From assembly GCA_016648135.1 (NCBI GenBank), contig JADDOH010002110.1:62001-126000 (forward strand): a DNA stretch of 64,000 nucleotides, in the 5' to 3' direction. The translations under genes and the position numbers were made by a program. Below the pieces are notes generated by a model, which was not told where the DNA came from, searched no databases, and was given only the letters and a program-made list of their open reading frames with translations. Positions 1 through 12,963 of the stretch are shown here, one piece after another. This stretch comes from Agrypnia vestita (lineage: Eukaryota; Arthropoda; Insecta; Trichoptera; Phryganeidae). Within the stretch, counting starts at the first letter, position 1, and every line of letters starts with the position of its first letter.

Positions 1-362
1 ATATTTTGTGGTGACATATTAATTTAATTAAATATAAATAGGCCACTAGTAAAAATAGTGTCTTGGTAGCGTTTATGATGAACATTGTTAGGCATATAAT
101 TATGTATTTTTATATTATCAGGAACATTTTGTGGGCGTAGACAAGTATGCAATACCTTAAGCTGGCATTAAACATAAATAAAAATTTTGAATTACGAACG
201 TCTCCTTTAACTAAATCAATGAAGATCATTAAAAAATACATAAACGTCATACAAAAAAATGTGTTGAGAAAATATCACTGGGCGTGGTCCATAAATTTTT
301 ATTGTAAAAATTCGAATAACGGACCGGTTCACAAAACATTACTATTTAAAAGAACAACCTGA

Positions 363-669
363 TTTTAACTGCGCATCTAATAAATAAATAGAAATCAATA
401 ATGCTGCCAAATGCACAATTAGCTTACATTTTTATTTGATTTTTCCAATAATAAATAATTATTAGAGGATTGATAATCATGACTATAATCATTCTCAGCC
501 CTGCCAACTCTAGTAACTCCCTTTGTACTTCCCAAAAAAAAAAAAAACTCATTAATTTGTACATCCATGAGTTTGAATTGAAAACACCGTGAAAATCTTT
601 AAATTAAAGTTATACGTGATATTGAATGTACCTAACAGGTCCTGTTAGGAGTCTCAACAATGTAGAGGT
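363..669. other. No gene seen
   Basis: AT-rich, with an A-run at 533-546. Nothing recognisable on either strand. Confidence 0.6.
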
Positions 670-795
670 TATATGTGAAGATGTATGAATATGGATGAGG
701 TGAGACTTGTGTCAGGAAAAAAGAGAGTGGCGCTCTATTATCTCTGCCTATCCCCGCGGGGAAATGGCGTGATGTATGGCGTATAGTAAAGTATG
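670..795 (+). mobile_element. LINE tail copy
   Basis: Matches the LINE end near 39045-39087 and 39648-39720: GAAGATGTATGAATATGG, a TCTCTGCCTA block, and GGGGAAATGGCGTGATG. Probably the last codons and 3' UTR of the family that also left fragments at 32740 and 38690. Confidence 0.5.
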
Positions 796-1015
796 TACCT
801 GGTATAGCGTGTATAATTTTGAAGCATTTTCAAATCTGCAAATTTTAATATCTGTAATTAAGGATAAATTATAGAAGTCTCACAGAGACGAAAACGAGGA
901 ATATGAGAAAAATGTATGGAAGTCTCTTATACGGTGGCTCAGGTTCACAACCTGTACGAATTGTAAGAATATTCACACATTATCAATTTTTTGAAGGTTC
1001 TATGTATATGTTCGA
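780..1015 (-). repeat. Dispersed repeat, family R, copy 1
   Basis: Shares GAAGTCTCACAGAGACGA and the neighbouring order of motifs with copies at 2880-3060 (other strand), 4960-5115 and 7717-7805 (other strand). Noncoding. Confidence 0.5.
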
Positions 1016-1689
1016 ATCGAGAACACTTCATATATTGCACTGGGCTCTGCTAGAGACATCTGTTGTTATTTTTTCTCATTATCAAGTTAGTGTACATAGA
1101 TTTCGCAACTGGTAATGAAACCTCTATATTTTTATGTTTCCAAAGTGAAGTTTTTATGATATTCTTTCAAATTATTACATATCTACTAGAATACGCCAGA
1201 AAATCAATATTTTAAATTTTTAACTCCCATCATGCGACAGCATATTATATTTTAATACTTTTATGAAATCGTGTGACCAGATTTTTAAGAATCATTTTGA
1301 AATATAAAAACGTAACAACTGACACAGCTGCAACAGACGTTCCTTGAAACGTGATCCATATAATGAAGAAACTTCTAAAATGTCAATGCCCCTTCGCGGT
1401 ACGACTACTTCAATTAAGGGCATCCTTTTGTGCACCTGTCACCCTGATCGTGTTCCCTTTCTCCATTGCTACTACCTATGTGTATAATTCACCCTACTCT
1501 TCTACACTGGCTTTTGTAATTTGACTGTACCGTCTCAATTACATAACGTTCTTTGTAAAATATATCACTTATCTATTTTTCCATTTTTGATTTGAATATA
1601 CCTTCTTAGTCTGGCTTCGATTAGTCTGTATTCACTATATTTAGGTTTGAAAAATTATAAAGTAGCTTATAATAAAAAAAAATTCGTTC

Positions 1690-2135
1690 GTGTACTCATG
1701 TACGCGCGATAGAAGTTAGACTTAAAAACTAAAATAAAGACAAATTTATATATTATTGACGCTCAAAGTATTGAGTTGTAAAAATCAACAGTAATCATTG
1801 TCGATTATTTTGTCGAGTTTCTCGGCAAACAAAAACTTTCTTAAATTAATGATTCGAGTCTTAGATATGCCCTGCTCTTAATCTAAATATAATAATTTTG
1901 TTGTCAATTATTGCCGTTTTTTTGTTTTCTCCAATTTCGTTTTTTAGCCTTGAATCAATAACAAAATTATTATATTTAGATATTACTAGTACACAATTAC
2001 TTGTGCATTCGTGGTATCGCATTTTTGCTACATGCTCTCGCTACATGCCCTGCTATATGCATTCCCGTAATTTCCGTTACAGTAAAAAATTACCCTTAAT
2101 GCGTCAAAAGAAAATAACCTCAATAAATTATAAAA
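1690..2135. repeat. Dispersed repeat, family L1 (lepidopteran type)
   Basis: 1690-1840 matches the reverse complement of 44030-44185 (ACGCGCG..TAGAAGTTA, then TGACGCTC.AAGTATTGAG and TCATTGTCGATTATTTT). 2005-2130 resembles 61850-61955 (GTATCGCATTT, TTCCGTTAC). A foldback of about 110 bp, with TAATCTAAATATAATAATTT and its inverse, sits at 1877-1987. Confidence 0.6.
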
Positions 2136-2879
2136 AAATGTACGAAATTATTTTTAAATACATAAATGCTCGGTTCCCTCTTTTACAGTCAAGTTTACAT
2201 GGTATTTATTTATTTATGTTTTTTGTGTTTAATTTGTAGAACTCCATATTTATTTTTAGCGAAATTTAAAATAAATTAAATTTTAATAAATATTATTATT
2301 AAGTTCTACGGGTTAAGTATTTTTATGTGTTACAGCTGTTTCGGCTTGTAAGGCCATTATCAAACAGTGACTGTTTGTTTACATGGACAGAGAAAGTTTA
2401 CATGGTTTAATTTTTTGTGATATTAAAGTTATGCCATAAGATACAACATGTTTTAAATGAGTTGTGCAAAGTAATTGAATGCATCAAATCGAACACTAAT
2501 AAACGTATGAGGGGTATAAAATCAAAGGCAGCAATATCCCACTAAGCGTTTCTGAGAGAAATACAAAAAACTTCTGACCACTGACTTCTCAAAGAAATGT
2601 CTCTGGAATCTATCTGAAGGAACCGTCAAACGCAACTGCGCGGCGACCTAGATTCGCGCAATTTATATCCAAAAACTGGATTATCGAACCTTCTAGATTA
2701 ATTTAGTGCTTAGAAGAAGATTGTTGTCGCTTCTAGGCTGTTCCAGGTGTTTCTCGAATGCTGTAGCTGATTTCAGAGCGTGGCAGTGTGTTCCAGAATG
2801 TAGTGGAAGGTCCTAGAGGTTTCGATGTTTACTGATTATGTACGTAAGCTCTTCTGCCATTTTGTTACAATACCGTATA

Positions 2880-3060
2880 TACAATATATAAAATTTGATA
2901 GATGTGGTGGTCAATCATGCGTAGAATTGGTGTTAAGCCAGCCATATGAGAGCCCGTAAGCCCTATAAACCCAGAGACTTTTATACTTATTTTCCCATAT
3001 AAATAGCTTCGTCTCTATGACTCATCTATAATACACCTTGATTTATTTCAATTTTATTTA
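2880..3060 (+). repeat. Dispersed repeat, family R, copy 2
   Basis: Its reverse complement matches 4960-5115: ATCTATCAAATTTT, GAGACGAAGCTATTTATATG, GGGAAAATAAG. Confidence 0.5.
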
Positions 3061-3238
3061 TGGCTATGGTTTCTTCAGCCTTCTGGTAAATCCAGCTCTG
3101 CTCCTAACTATGAAGTGGTCTGTGAACTTGAATTATTAGCTTATCTGCTACCAGTTAGTTCTCTTCTGCTACCTTATCACGTTGCTACGGTAACTGGTAT
3201 GAGATCTATTTATAAGCACCACTTTTATCGATTTCTGC

Positions 3239-3860
3239 TTGTACTTATTCCACCAAGTAGATACTTCGCGACGTAACTTTTTTCTCCGACTTTTTATAAA
3301 AACCTCTCAAAAGTTAATATTATATCGATGTTACATATACGGTGTTATCGGATGGGGAGGTTGTTATAAGAAAAACATAACCTCAGTAAAAATATCAGAA
3401 AGGATTATCATTAAAGTAATACTGAAAAAAATCTACATTTCCAACAAAAGATCTCTTTAAGAAATTTAAGAAAAAATTACACACTAGGTTTTAAACCACT
3501 TAATTTTTTTTTTTTTTTTTTTTTTTTTTTCTTAAATTTCTTATAATGTCAAGCCACAAAGTGTTTTCTTGCTTTGAAAAGTAGATCTCTTTAAATTGTT
3601 TCCAGTACCAAACGTAGATGATATTTTCAAGCAAGTTTCCATATTAAAAATACGTAAAGAAATAAACCTTACAGAAAACCAGGAATATTTCAAACTTATG
3701 AGAAATGGAAACCAATTCATAATGCCTAAATGTAAAACAACCCAAATGCAGCATCACTATATTTATAAAGCCATCAATTACTATAATAACTTACCTATCG
3801 AGATACGTTGCATTAGTAACCTCTCAGAGCAAATCAAAAAAATTTAAATTTTCTTAAAAT
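3239..3860 (+). mobile_element. LINE ORF2 C-terminal fragment, interrupted
   Basis: 3290-3460 encodes YGVIGWGGCYKKN and 3596-3847 encodes KCKTTQMQHHYIYKAINYYN and LPIEIR. Both are typical of the region after reverse transcriptase in jockey/CR1-like elements. A 122-bp insertion (3461-3582) separates them. The 3' UTR continues to about 4075. Confidence 0.65.
3449..3594. mobile_element. 122-bp insertion with poly-T and 12-bp duplication
   Basis: AGATCTCTTTAA occurs at 3449-3460 and again at 3583-3594, a clean target-site duplication. The insert holds a run of about 30 T and an inverted pair (AAGAAATTTAAG with CTTAAATTTCTT) around it. Poly-T plus a 12-bp duplication suggests LINE-driven retroposition in minus orientation. 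The source sequence is not recognised. Confidence 0.65.
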
Positions 3861-4959
3861 CAAACTTAATTCATAAATCATTTAAACCTATAGCTTTTTT
3901 CAAAATAACTCCTATATTTTCATTATCAATTTACCTTTTTACTGTATTAATAAATAACTTGTACACACTATGTACCTATATATTATAACAAGGAATAAGA
4001 ACTGTGGCTCCCTCATCACACTCAAGAGCTTCTCTTCACTGATGAGGTCTACATGACAACCAAGTATTAAAAAAAGTTTAATCTGATATGTTATATACAA
4101 GAACTGTATTTGTACCATAAATTAAATATAAAAAAAAAATCTTTGGTGTACCCTTTTTATAATACCGAGGGTAAAAAGGGCGATGGTAATCCTCGATATT
4201 ATAAATTGATTTGGTATTTTCCGTGTGGTGCAAGATGAGTATTTAAATTGACTGTGGGGATTTGACAGGTGGCACATACAAAAAACGAATGAACAAGAAA
4301 ACTTAATACGTGTATAAAAGAGCACTGCCTTACAGATAATAACTTCTTGGAATTCGTCAACAGTCGAAATCTTACATTATGTCAAAAGTGATAAATAAAA
4401 ATTGGCGTACTCGGTATCCCATAAAAGATTTAAAAAAAACCATTTGCAGCCATAGAAATTCAAATGAATACAATTTTTTTGAAAATACTTACGAATAACA
4501 TCTCATTTCACAACACGTCCCCATTATTGTGGTTGTTTCCGCAAATGACCAAAACACCCTTCCTACTTCACGACCTACTGGCTTAGTTATTAATTACCTG
4601 ATACAGTAAACTATAGAATTAACAAAATTACTCCACGTATGTGTATTAAAAAGTTTAATTTAGTGTAAATTAAAATACTCAAAAACTTGTCGTTATCCTT
4701 TATTTGTATTTTTTATAATAATATCGTACACATTCAAAAATAGATCCCACCCAAGCTGACTAGAAATAATGTATTTTGTAATGTGCCATGTTATATAAAC
4801 AGAATTATTATTATCTTAAATTTAAATATTAATTATCTTAAATTTAAAATATTTCTTTGACATTGTGTGGTGCAAGTTATTGGTACAAGATTCTGTAATT
4901 TATTCTTTATAATTTAAAAAGTTTATATACATGTACTGTACTGCATCAATTAGCATAAA

Positions 4960-5115
4960 ATAAAAGAATGAAGATATATAGATGTCTCATAGAAACGAGG
5001 CTATTTTTTATATGGGAAAGTAGATATGAAAGTCTTTTAGGGTGATCACTTTACACAATGCAACGTTCACAATTCCACCCATGATATACTACAACATCTA
5101 TCAAATTTTTGGATG
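4960..5115 (-). repeat. Dispersed repeat, family R, copy 3
   Basis: GATGTCTCATAGAAACGAGG, TATGGGAAAGTAGATATGAA and ACATCTATCAAATTTTT in the family order. Confidence 0.5.
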
Positions 5116-5119
5116 TTGT

Positions 5120-7700
5120 ATACACATTTTAAAATTTGCAGAACTTGTTTCAGATGTGTTATATTTTACTACCGCCATCTGTGGTTGTAATTTATCATCC
5201 CCATAAACCAGTATAGATGTCGCCATCATTTCCATTCCTCAACTCATTTTTAAACCAGTTTTAAAATAATATTTTTCAATAATAAAAAAATACATTTTCA
5301 TTATCTCGGATTGCACGATTTAGACCCGTGCCGTGCAAACGGGTTTCTTTCGAATCATCGAACCTTCCCTATTTTGTATGTATTTTTTGTTTACTTTTCA
5401 TTTAATATAGAGTTTTGCAGGCCTCTCTTGACCACGCGTCACGGAGATGGCCTTTAGAGTAAAAAAATGTCAACCTGACGATGTATGATTAGGACCGATT
5501 TGGGACCTTTCAGTCATAAAACGGTCCTGGGAATGCGGTAGGTCTCCATTCACTGTTGTAATCTAAGAAAACTTGCATTTTTTTTTATTTCCTTTCTTTT
5601 AACTCGTGGCGTCGGTTTGCTTGACGAACAAACTTTGGATCGATTTTTAATCCTTTTCCCGTAACACAATCGAGCTTAAACTTTGCAAGTAGACTCGTGG
5701 CGACGATCAACAAGATCTATCAAATTTTCGTTTAAAAATAATAATAATTATAGTATTATTTTGGATTTTTCAAATTTTTAATGGTTTTTTCATACAAGTT
5801 GTATGAAGATTCCGACGCATACGGTAGACACGAAACCCGAAAATGAGAAAAGGAGTATTGTTAAAACTTGGTTTTTATGGGTTACTTTTTTTCAACACGC
5901 ATTTTAAACACGTCTGCTATACAAATGCTTGCTTGGTTCATTATTTTACGCTTACAGCTGCTTTCAATGTAATCATTATTTAAAAAAAACTCGTGGACAT
6001 TGAGTGAAGCAGCGAGGGCGTCTTGTGATTCGCGCCGAAGACTACCCCAACACGGGCGCACCTCGCGTGACGGACAATTTTCGAAACCGCAACTTCCCAC
6101 ATTTTGTGGGGGGTTTTTGTTGTTCTCATTTTGACACAACTATTACTTGCCCAAGTACTCTTGAGACAATGTTTTCGGTGAACGCCTGAACAATGTTTTG
6201 CTTATACCGTGAGAATACTGATCGTGAACAAAAAAAAACCAACATAATAATTTCGTGTAACGTCCGTAATTTCGTTCGGATTCGCGTCTAAAAAAACTAA
6301 TCAAACGACCGGAGATGACGCTTGAATCCCGGGCCAGCAAAACTGAACCGGCTGCCTAACGTATGATGCTACCGCCGCCCCTCCGTGGACCGCCAAAAAG
6401 AGACTGCTGGCAGAGGAAATATTAAAAAACGTTCAAATATTAAAGTCGTTATTACTATTTCATGGGCGTCGGCTATAAAGAAGTAAATATTTATTCTTTA
6501 GGAACCGACATGTAAAAGTACTGTCATTTTTATGGGTTTCAGCTAGTTATGCTATTAACATCAACCGTGATTCGGACGCATTTGTCATAAAATATTTTAT
6601 CGATACTAATAAAATATATATAGGGTGGAAAAATTAAAAAAAAGTTTAAAAGCTGCTAAAAGAATATTTGAGACGTTTAAGGATTTTTTAAAGAATATTA
6701 TGTGTATTTATTTTCTTCGTGACTCTGATACAGTTCAGAAGCGAAATTTTTATAAACAGTTAACAGTAGTTCGAAAGTTTAATACATACATACTTATCAC
6801 AAGTCCCATTCTCAGTATTCGCTTACACCGAGGCCTGTCGCGTGTCGCGTGATACACTTAGTGGCCCTTTGAATCCACGCACTCTATCTCTTATGATATA
6901 TAACATTTTAATCTAATTTCAATACAAGGATGTGGTCTTCTGTAATATGATGAGCATCTAATTGACGTAAAATATATATTTTTCAATTTTATGTTAATTT
7001 GGATCATTAACAATATTTTGATAATCTGTTTGTTGAAAAATAAAATAATATATTTGTATATTATTTAATTTATCACAAAAATTGTTTTTTTTATTTTTTT
7101 TATTTGTATCCATCGGCTGTTGTTACATTATCCGAGTAATACTTTTTTACTGAATTTGTGAAAATTCATATCCAATACAGGGGTGGTAAATTGGGTAATA
7201 TTTATCATATTTATGACTCAGACACGTAACGATTTTTATCAAACACGTATAATTTATTATTTTTAGCGTGCATCTTTGTCCTCTGCACATGTGACGTCAG
7301 CACATAATATATTCAATGTCGTTTGGAGGTTAACAGGTTTAGCCAATAACGACTCTTGAAATACCGCGAGGCGAAATTCCCCTCCCCCCACGTCCAATAC
7401 CCCCCCCTTCCCCACACCTGATCCTCGTCGGGTTTGCCAAAGAGGAAAAACCTCAATATGCCGACTATATAATTATGCGTTGACTTTGATAAATCTTCGT
7501 GAATTTATTGCATCAATCATAACTTTTGCAGAAGATGGATTTTTTATATTGCAACGTGTACCTGGTCCACGTTAGGGTGTGGTCCATGCTACCACTGGGC
7601 CAGTTGCTACTTTTGAAAAAAAAACTGTAGATTGTTCAAATACGATGCACAGAAAGTGGGAATAACAAAAATATTTGGGAATAATCATAGACTCTAAATT
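5120..7700. other. No gene seen
   Basis: AT-rich with a few short ORFs that show no family resemblance or splice-supported continuity. 7377-7420 is a C-rich tract. A short family R copy follows at 7717-7805. Confidence 0.5.
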
Positions 7701-7915
7701 AGCACTGAAAAACACGTGGAATATAAATTGATTTCCATACATACTTTCCCATATATATTTAGATTTGTCTGTGTGACATCTATAATATATATGTAGATTA
7801 ACTCCAGTATTGTGTTCTTAAAAAATCGATCTTACTAGAAATATTCTGAATATATAAAAACCGGTCAAAAAAATAGAAAAAAAAAAATGAAATAATTTTT
7901 AGTATAAATGCGATG

Positions 7916-8110
7916 ACAATGATCTTTTCGGCGAAGGTACGATTGGCGAATGGGCAAGCCAAGATTTGCTTGTTCGCTTAAAAGCTGGTAAAACCAGCTA
8001 AGACGACAAGTCAGAAAAGGGTCGAATTTCGGATTTTGATGTCCAAGCCCTTCTGGCGTACGTGGAAGAGGACGATAGTTTTGCCACTACTAGGACAATG
8101 GCTGAGAATT
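7916..8110 (+). pseudogene. Older mariner transposase fragment
   Basis: The plus strand reads LFGEGTIGEW and, after a stop, RISDFDVQALLAYVEEDDSF, then TTRTMAENF. This fits the region between the two helix-turn-helix motifs of a different mariner lineage. Only about 65 codons survive. It lies 140 bp left of the younger mariner. Confidence 0.6.
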
Positions 8111-8251
8111 TCGTATTTTTATATATATATTTTTATAAACACGAGTATTTTTCATCTCGAAAATCTCGGCAAGGTGTGGAAATTTCTCGGATATATCTCG
8201 CACAAACTGTCAGACAGCCACAAGGCCGATATAATATAATATATACTAATA

Positions 8252-9363
8252 TTAGGTCCTTACATATGAAATTGACGTTTAGTATGGGAGGAACATAAAG
8301 TCGATTTTTTTTTATTATAATATATTTATTTAATCAAAGTATGTACCATTGCTATCTATGCACTTTTGCCATCTCATAGGTAGTTCATCGATCCCTTTAC
8401 TAAAAAAACCATTCGGACGGGAATCAATAAAATCTTTGAAGGCGGTTTGGACTGCCCCATCGGAGTTGAATTTTTTCCTTTGCAAGAAGTTATCCAAATT
8501 TCGAAAAAAATGGTAATCTGTTGGGGCAAGGGCCGGAGAGTACGGTGGATGTCTTAGACATTCCAATTGAAGCTCCTCTAATTGGTAGCCGTCTGTTGTG
8601 CAGTGTGTGGTCTAGCGTTATCATGAAGCAGCAGTGGCCTAGAGCGATTAACCAGCCTCGGTTGTTTAGCAGCTAGCTTTTCCATCATGGTTTGCAGTTG
8701 CTGACAATAGACATTTGCCGTAATCGTCTGGCCAGATTTAAGAAAGCTGTAGTGAACGACACCAGCACTAGTCCACCAAACGCTCACAAGTAACTCGCGT
8801 TTGTTGATTTGCTTCACTCAATTCGTGAGGTACCCACCTTTCAAGCTTTTTCACCTTACCAATTTGCTTCAAGTGGATTAAAACAGTTTTATCACTAACA
8901 CCGCAGCCTGTAGCTAACTCGGATGTAGTTTGCGATGGATCCGCTTCCACAATAGCCTTCAATTCTTCATTATCAACTTTGGTCTCCGGCCGTCCACGGG
9001 GCTTGTTCTGCAGGTCGAAATTTCCAGAACGAAAACGTTGGAACCAAAAACGCACTGTGTTTTCTTTTGCGGCACCGTCGCCATACACATCATTAATCCT
9101 TCGAGCCGTTTCTGCAGCACTGGTGCCACGGTGGAACTCGTACTCGTAAATAACGCGATATTTCAAGTTTTTCATTTTGTAAACTGAGTGACGCAAAGAA
9201 AAAAACAATTGAGGAAAAAACAAATGAATTATAATTTTTAAAACACAAATACATGAGTAAATAGCTGTATAAATTTGGATTTGGAATTCCTAACCAAAGA
9301 GAAGATATTTGAGATCAAATTTGCCAGTACGGCAAAACATCAATTTCATATGTAAGGACCTAA
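8252..9363 (-). mobile_element. Mariner element, cecropia-like
   Basis: Termini begin TTAGGTCCTTACATATGAAA on both ends, with about 30 bp almost identical. TA flanks both sides (8250-8251, 9364-9365), as expected for mariner. Length is 1112 bp. The transposase resembles the cecropia/Hsmar1 group, for example HLKQIGKVKKLERWVPHEL and LLHDNARPH. Confidence 0.92.
8330..9175 (-). pseudogene. Mariner transposase, internally deleted
   Basis: Likely start MKNLKYRVI at 9175. The N-terminal helix-turn-helix half is present up to about 8770. The reading frame then jumps, and the stretch that should carry the first catalytic Asp (around TCDEKW in the family) is gone. The second Asp (LLHDNARPH) and third Asp (APTDYHFF) remain, separated by another frameshift near 8570. 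The copy cannot encode an active enzyme but may be mobilised in trans, since both termini are intact. Confidence 0.9.
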
Positions 9364-9394
9364 TATAATTATGAACAAAATTATGAATTTCCTA

Positions 9395-9712
9395 AAAAGG
9401 AGTGCGCTAAAATAAACAGTGGGTGTGGACAAGAGGAGGAGGATTTGAACCACTTGTTTTTCAATTGCATTTTAAATGTCGGTACTCAGTCCCTACTCCA
9501 GGATCTTGCAGATCTTAATGTCCCTTTCCCTACAAATATCCAGCTCTTGCTTACAGACTGCCGACGGGAAGTATTGAAAGTGTTACTACGATTTTTAGAG
9601 AGTAATTGCATTGAGCTGTAATGTTTATGTCGATGACCTATTGACTAGTTTTTGGCAATAACATCCTTTTACTGGGTGACAAGCCATTAAATTTAAAAAA
9701 AAAAAAAAAAAA
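9395..9712 (+). mobile_element. LINE 3' end with poly-A
   Basis: Reads CGQEEEDLNHLFFNC and continues open to a stop near 9619 (ending LLRFLESNCIEL), then about 75 bp of 3' UTR and an A-run at 9693-9711. The Cys and EEDLNHLFF motif is the usual C-terminal signature of jockey/I-type non-LTR ORF2. Confidence 0.7.
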
Positions 9713-10504
9713 TAAACATTTAAAAAAAAGTTCGTAGTTATTTCACTTTATGACAAAAAATTAAATCACAAAATATAATCACAGTCGAAGTAATCGCAAA
9801 TGTTGCAGTTTTATATTAAATCCACCTGACAGGTACGTGATACATTTAGATTTGATGCAGTTTTGAAGTAATTAAATTTAACTATTAAAAAATATTTTTT
9901 ATTATTTCTAATAAATAGATTTTAATTTACAAAAAAGGTACTTCTTAATATTAAAAATATGTTATGGTTCTTTATTTTATCAGTAATTATTATGAAATTA
10001 AAAGGTTGGAACGCAGAATCTTGATCAAAAATATTTGAATGGTTCAATTAAAAAACAATAATTGTGATTAATTGTTTAATAATAACACAAAAAACTACAC
10101 TTGAATTCGTAATATAAACAAAACAAAAACTTATTCGAAAAATTTAAACAGACTTAGAAGTCGTAATCAAAACAAAACAAAAACTTAAATCTCTCAAAAA
10201 TTTTAATTGAGTAAGTATTATAATAATTAATTATAATATTATTATAATAATTTTTATTATACCTTTAACGTTATTATGAAAAAATATGAAGACTAATCTT
10301 CATAATCAGTCTTAAAAATCGGTTATGTATGAGATCTCATTATTATTGGTAACAAATAAACAAAAACACTTAAAATATAGAATTATAAAACCCTGCATAA
10401 AAAGAAGGGATCAATCTCTTTGAGATAAGCTCTTTTAAGTCTTTTTTCTCATTTTCACTTAATTCTTGTCTTTGAAAGTAGGATGCTTGTAGTGTTATTT
10501 CTGA

Positions 10505-11835
10505 TATTCATTTCATTTTCTTTCTTTTGTTTCTCACATTAACTTCTTTAAAGTTTTCATCCTTGTATGATGTTTTATAAAAAAAAGAAGTAGGATTTTC
10601 TTTCGTTACTCTTAATACTTTTATATTATTACAATTAATACTCTCTCCTTCTGTATTTGTTGTAAAATTATATCCCCACTCCTCTTGTAGTAATTTCAAA
10701 TCCAGAAATGATTCAAAACCATCAACTGAGGTTTGGACTTTTTATCACTCTTAATCAAAGTAATATACTGGTCCGGTGTATGTATCGGTCCAGATATTAG
10801 GTTTTTCTTAATTTCCTTCTCAATGAGGCTGTGTACGCTGTCAGCTTCGTTTTGCGTATGGCCTCTAATTAGAATTTTGTGTGTAATGCTCTTAATGTTT
10901 AATATTTGTATAGCATGGAGGTATAGAGATGTTATAAATTTATTTTTGTTTTGGCCGCAGCAATTGTCGGAGTAAAATATGACTTCCTTTTCTTCATCAT
11001 CTTCATCGCTCAAGCCTTTGAAATATTTCCACACACATGAGCCTATCTCTATGGCATCGCGTTTTGCATCACATTCTGACCAAAAATAGCAGTGAACATT
11101 TTGTAGGCTACATTGCATTCTTTTGGTGTTAATTCGGTTATAGTGAGATTATAGCAATTCAATTTTGACTTGTATTAAAAGGATGAAGATTCACCTTTTG
11201 GGCACAGCAGCACACCTTCTAAATTATACACAGCCACTCTGACATTTTTATTAACCTTATTGCGATCATTGAGCTTTTCAATCCTACTATAGTTCTTGTC
11301 TTCTATATGTGTTTGATATTTTTCTAAAGATCTTTCTTTTGATCAGTATTAGAATTACACTAAGAGTTCTAAAGATCACATTGATCCTTTTTGGGTTGGA
11401 AAAATGAGATTAAATTCCATTGCAAATATTTTGTAATATGTTAGGTATGTAAGTACCAGCGTCTTTATTTTCCTTTTCTTGTTTTATTTTAAAATCATTA
11501 TACAAGTCTTTGATGGTTTTGCTGCCATCAATATATTCTCTTGATGTAGAAGCTCGTAGGTATTGAGATTCAATCGTAGGGATAGATTGAATGTGCTTTT
11601 TCAGGGCAGTTCTTAATTCGGGACTAATTTTCTATGACTGATGTCGACCTCTCAAATCAAAATCAAAAGACAATGAAAAATTATTCTCATTCTGTTTTTT
11701 CCGTATTGTAAATATCATACGATCATAGATGTCTAACTTAGCCTTAAAAAAGGATTTACCTTCCTCAAAGCCATCCTCATGCCCTCGAAGCCTTCCTAAA
11801 ATCTGACAAAGAATACTTAAAATATATTTTACATA
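10505..11835 (-). pseudogene. DUF7869-type ORF, broken
   Basis: Read right to left: LRGHEDGFEEGK and DLRGRH (11830-11640), a stop, then HIQSIPTIESQYLRASTSRE (near 11580), KVNKNVRVAVYNLEGVLLCP (near 11220), SDNCCGQNKNK and RGHTQNEADSVHS (11118-10696), and KNRKK-like ends to about 10505. This order matches a family found in many copies in insect genomes (DUF7869: DNCxGQNKN and GHT motifs), probably transposon-derived. At least three frame breaks are present. An AG before the first block (about 11831) hints at an original intron. Confidence 0.6.
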
Positions 11836-11879
11836 TTTTACAAAATTTTAAATTAAATTATCGTTTTATTAATAAATAT

Positions 11880-12960
11880 CACACAAAATTTATATATTGT
11901 TTTTTACTAAAAACGGAAAATAACTCTAGATGGCACTTGCCTTGTATTTAAAAAAATAAATAGTAAACAGAAACAAAACCAAAACATACTACGTTTTTTA
12001 TGAATCAAGATTATAATACTGAAATAATACTACTTAATCATTCGTGGTTTTATTAAATATCTTAATAAAAAAGTGCATCAACTGGAAATGTTCTCCAAAT
12101 CCCATAATATAATTTATAGAAAACTGTAACAAGTCTCAAATTTACCGAAAAAATACTTCCATTTTTTCTAATAAACTGAACTAAGTCTGAATAATTGCAC
12201 TTTTTGAAAAAGAAGTAACCAAAATAAATACTTATCTGATAGTATAACACGGAAATATTTTGACTTATTGCGTTTTATTAATATTCGTCAGAGACCTTGC
12301 CATGAACGAAGCCGGCGTAACATTGAATTCGATCACTTTCTGAGTATCAACTAGGCTCGCGCATTACTATTAAAGAGAAAGATTGTTTCCTATCTCTGTC
12401 ATTTTAATCATTGGAACGGTCTGTAAAACTGAACACATTGGCCTTGGGTAGTTAGTCCCCGCCATGATAAAAACCCGCCAAAAGTAAATTTTGAGTTATT
12501 TCACTTTATGATTAATGGTGCGATATATACTGTTGTATCGTTCCAAACAAACATGTGAATTGACGCAGGCATTTCTTTGGTAACACTGGACCCTCCATGA
12601 AAGAATTAAACGACACCCCTTAGCTCTTTATTAATACTGGCTCGTTACAAAGTTCAACAGGGATAACTTTTTTAAATAAAATTAAATACATATTATGTTA
12701 TTATCAAGCCCAGCGACGGATATATTCGACGTTTTATATTATTGTCACTATGTATATCTTAAATGTCGTTGTACTTTATCTTGGCATTTGTATGACAACA
12801 TCTACCGGTGACCTTACTTCAGCCTAAATACAAATGCACACATAAAAATAAATTGAATTTTGACTTTAGATGTCTCACGGCGCTCATTTTTCATAGACAA
12901 TTTTTTGGTGATTAAAATGTGGAAGGAAAAATAAATCCATAAAACAATAAAAGCACAGCT
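11880..12960. other. No gene seen
   Basis: AT-rich. Short ORFs lack any recognisable family. 12280-12660 is less AT-rich and may be an unclassified repeat. Confidence 0.45.
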
Positions 12961-12963
12961 GAT

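Noticed and set aside
12640..12680. Possible rRNA fragment (GTTCAACAGGGATAACTT)
   Set aside because: Resemblance is limited to about 18 bases and the flanks do not fit 28S or mitochondrial rRNA.
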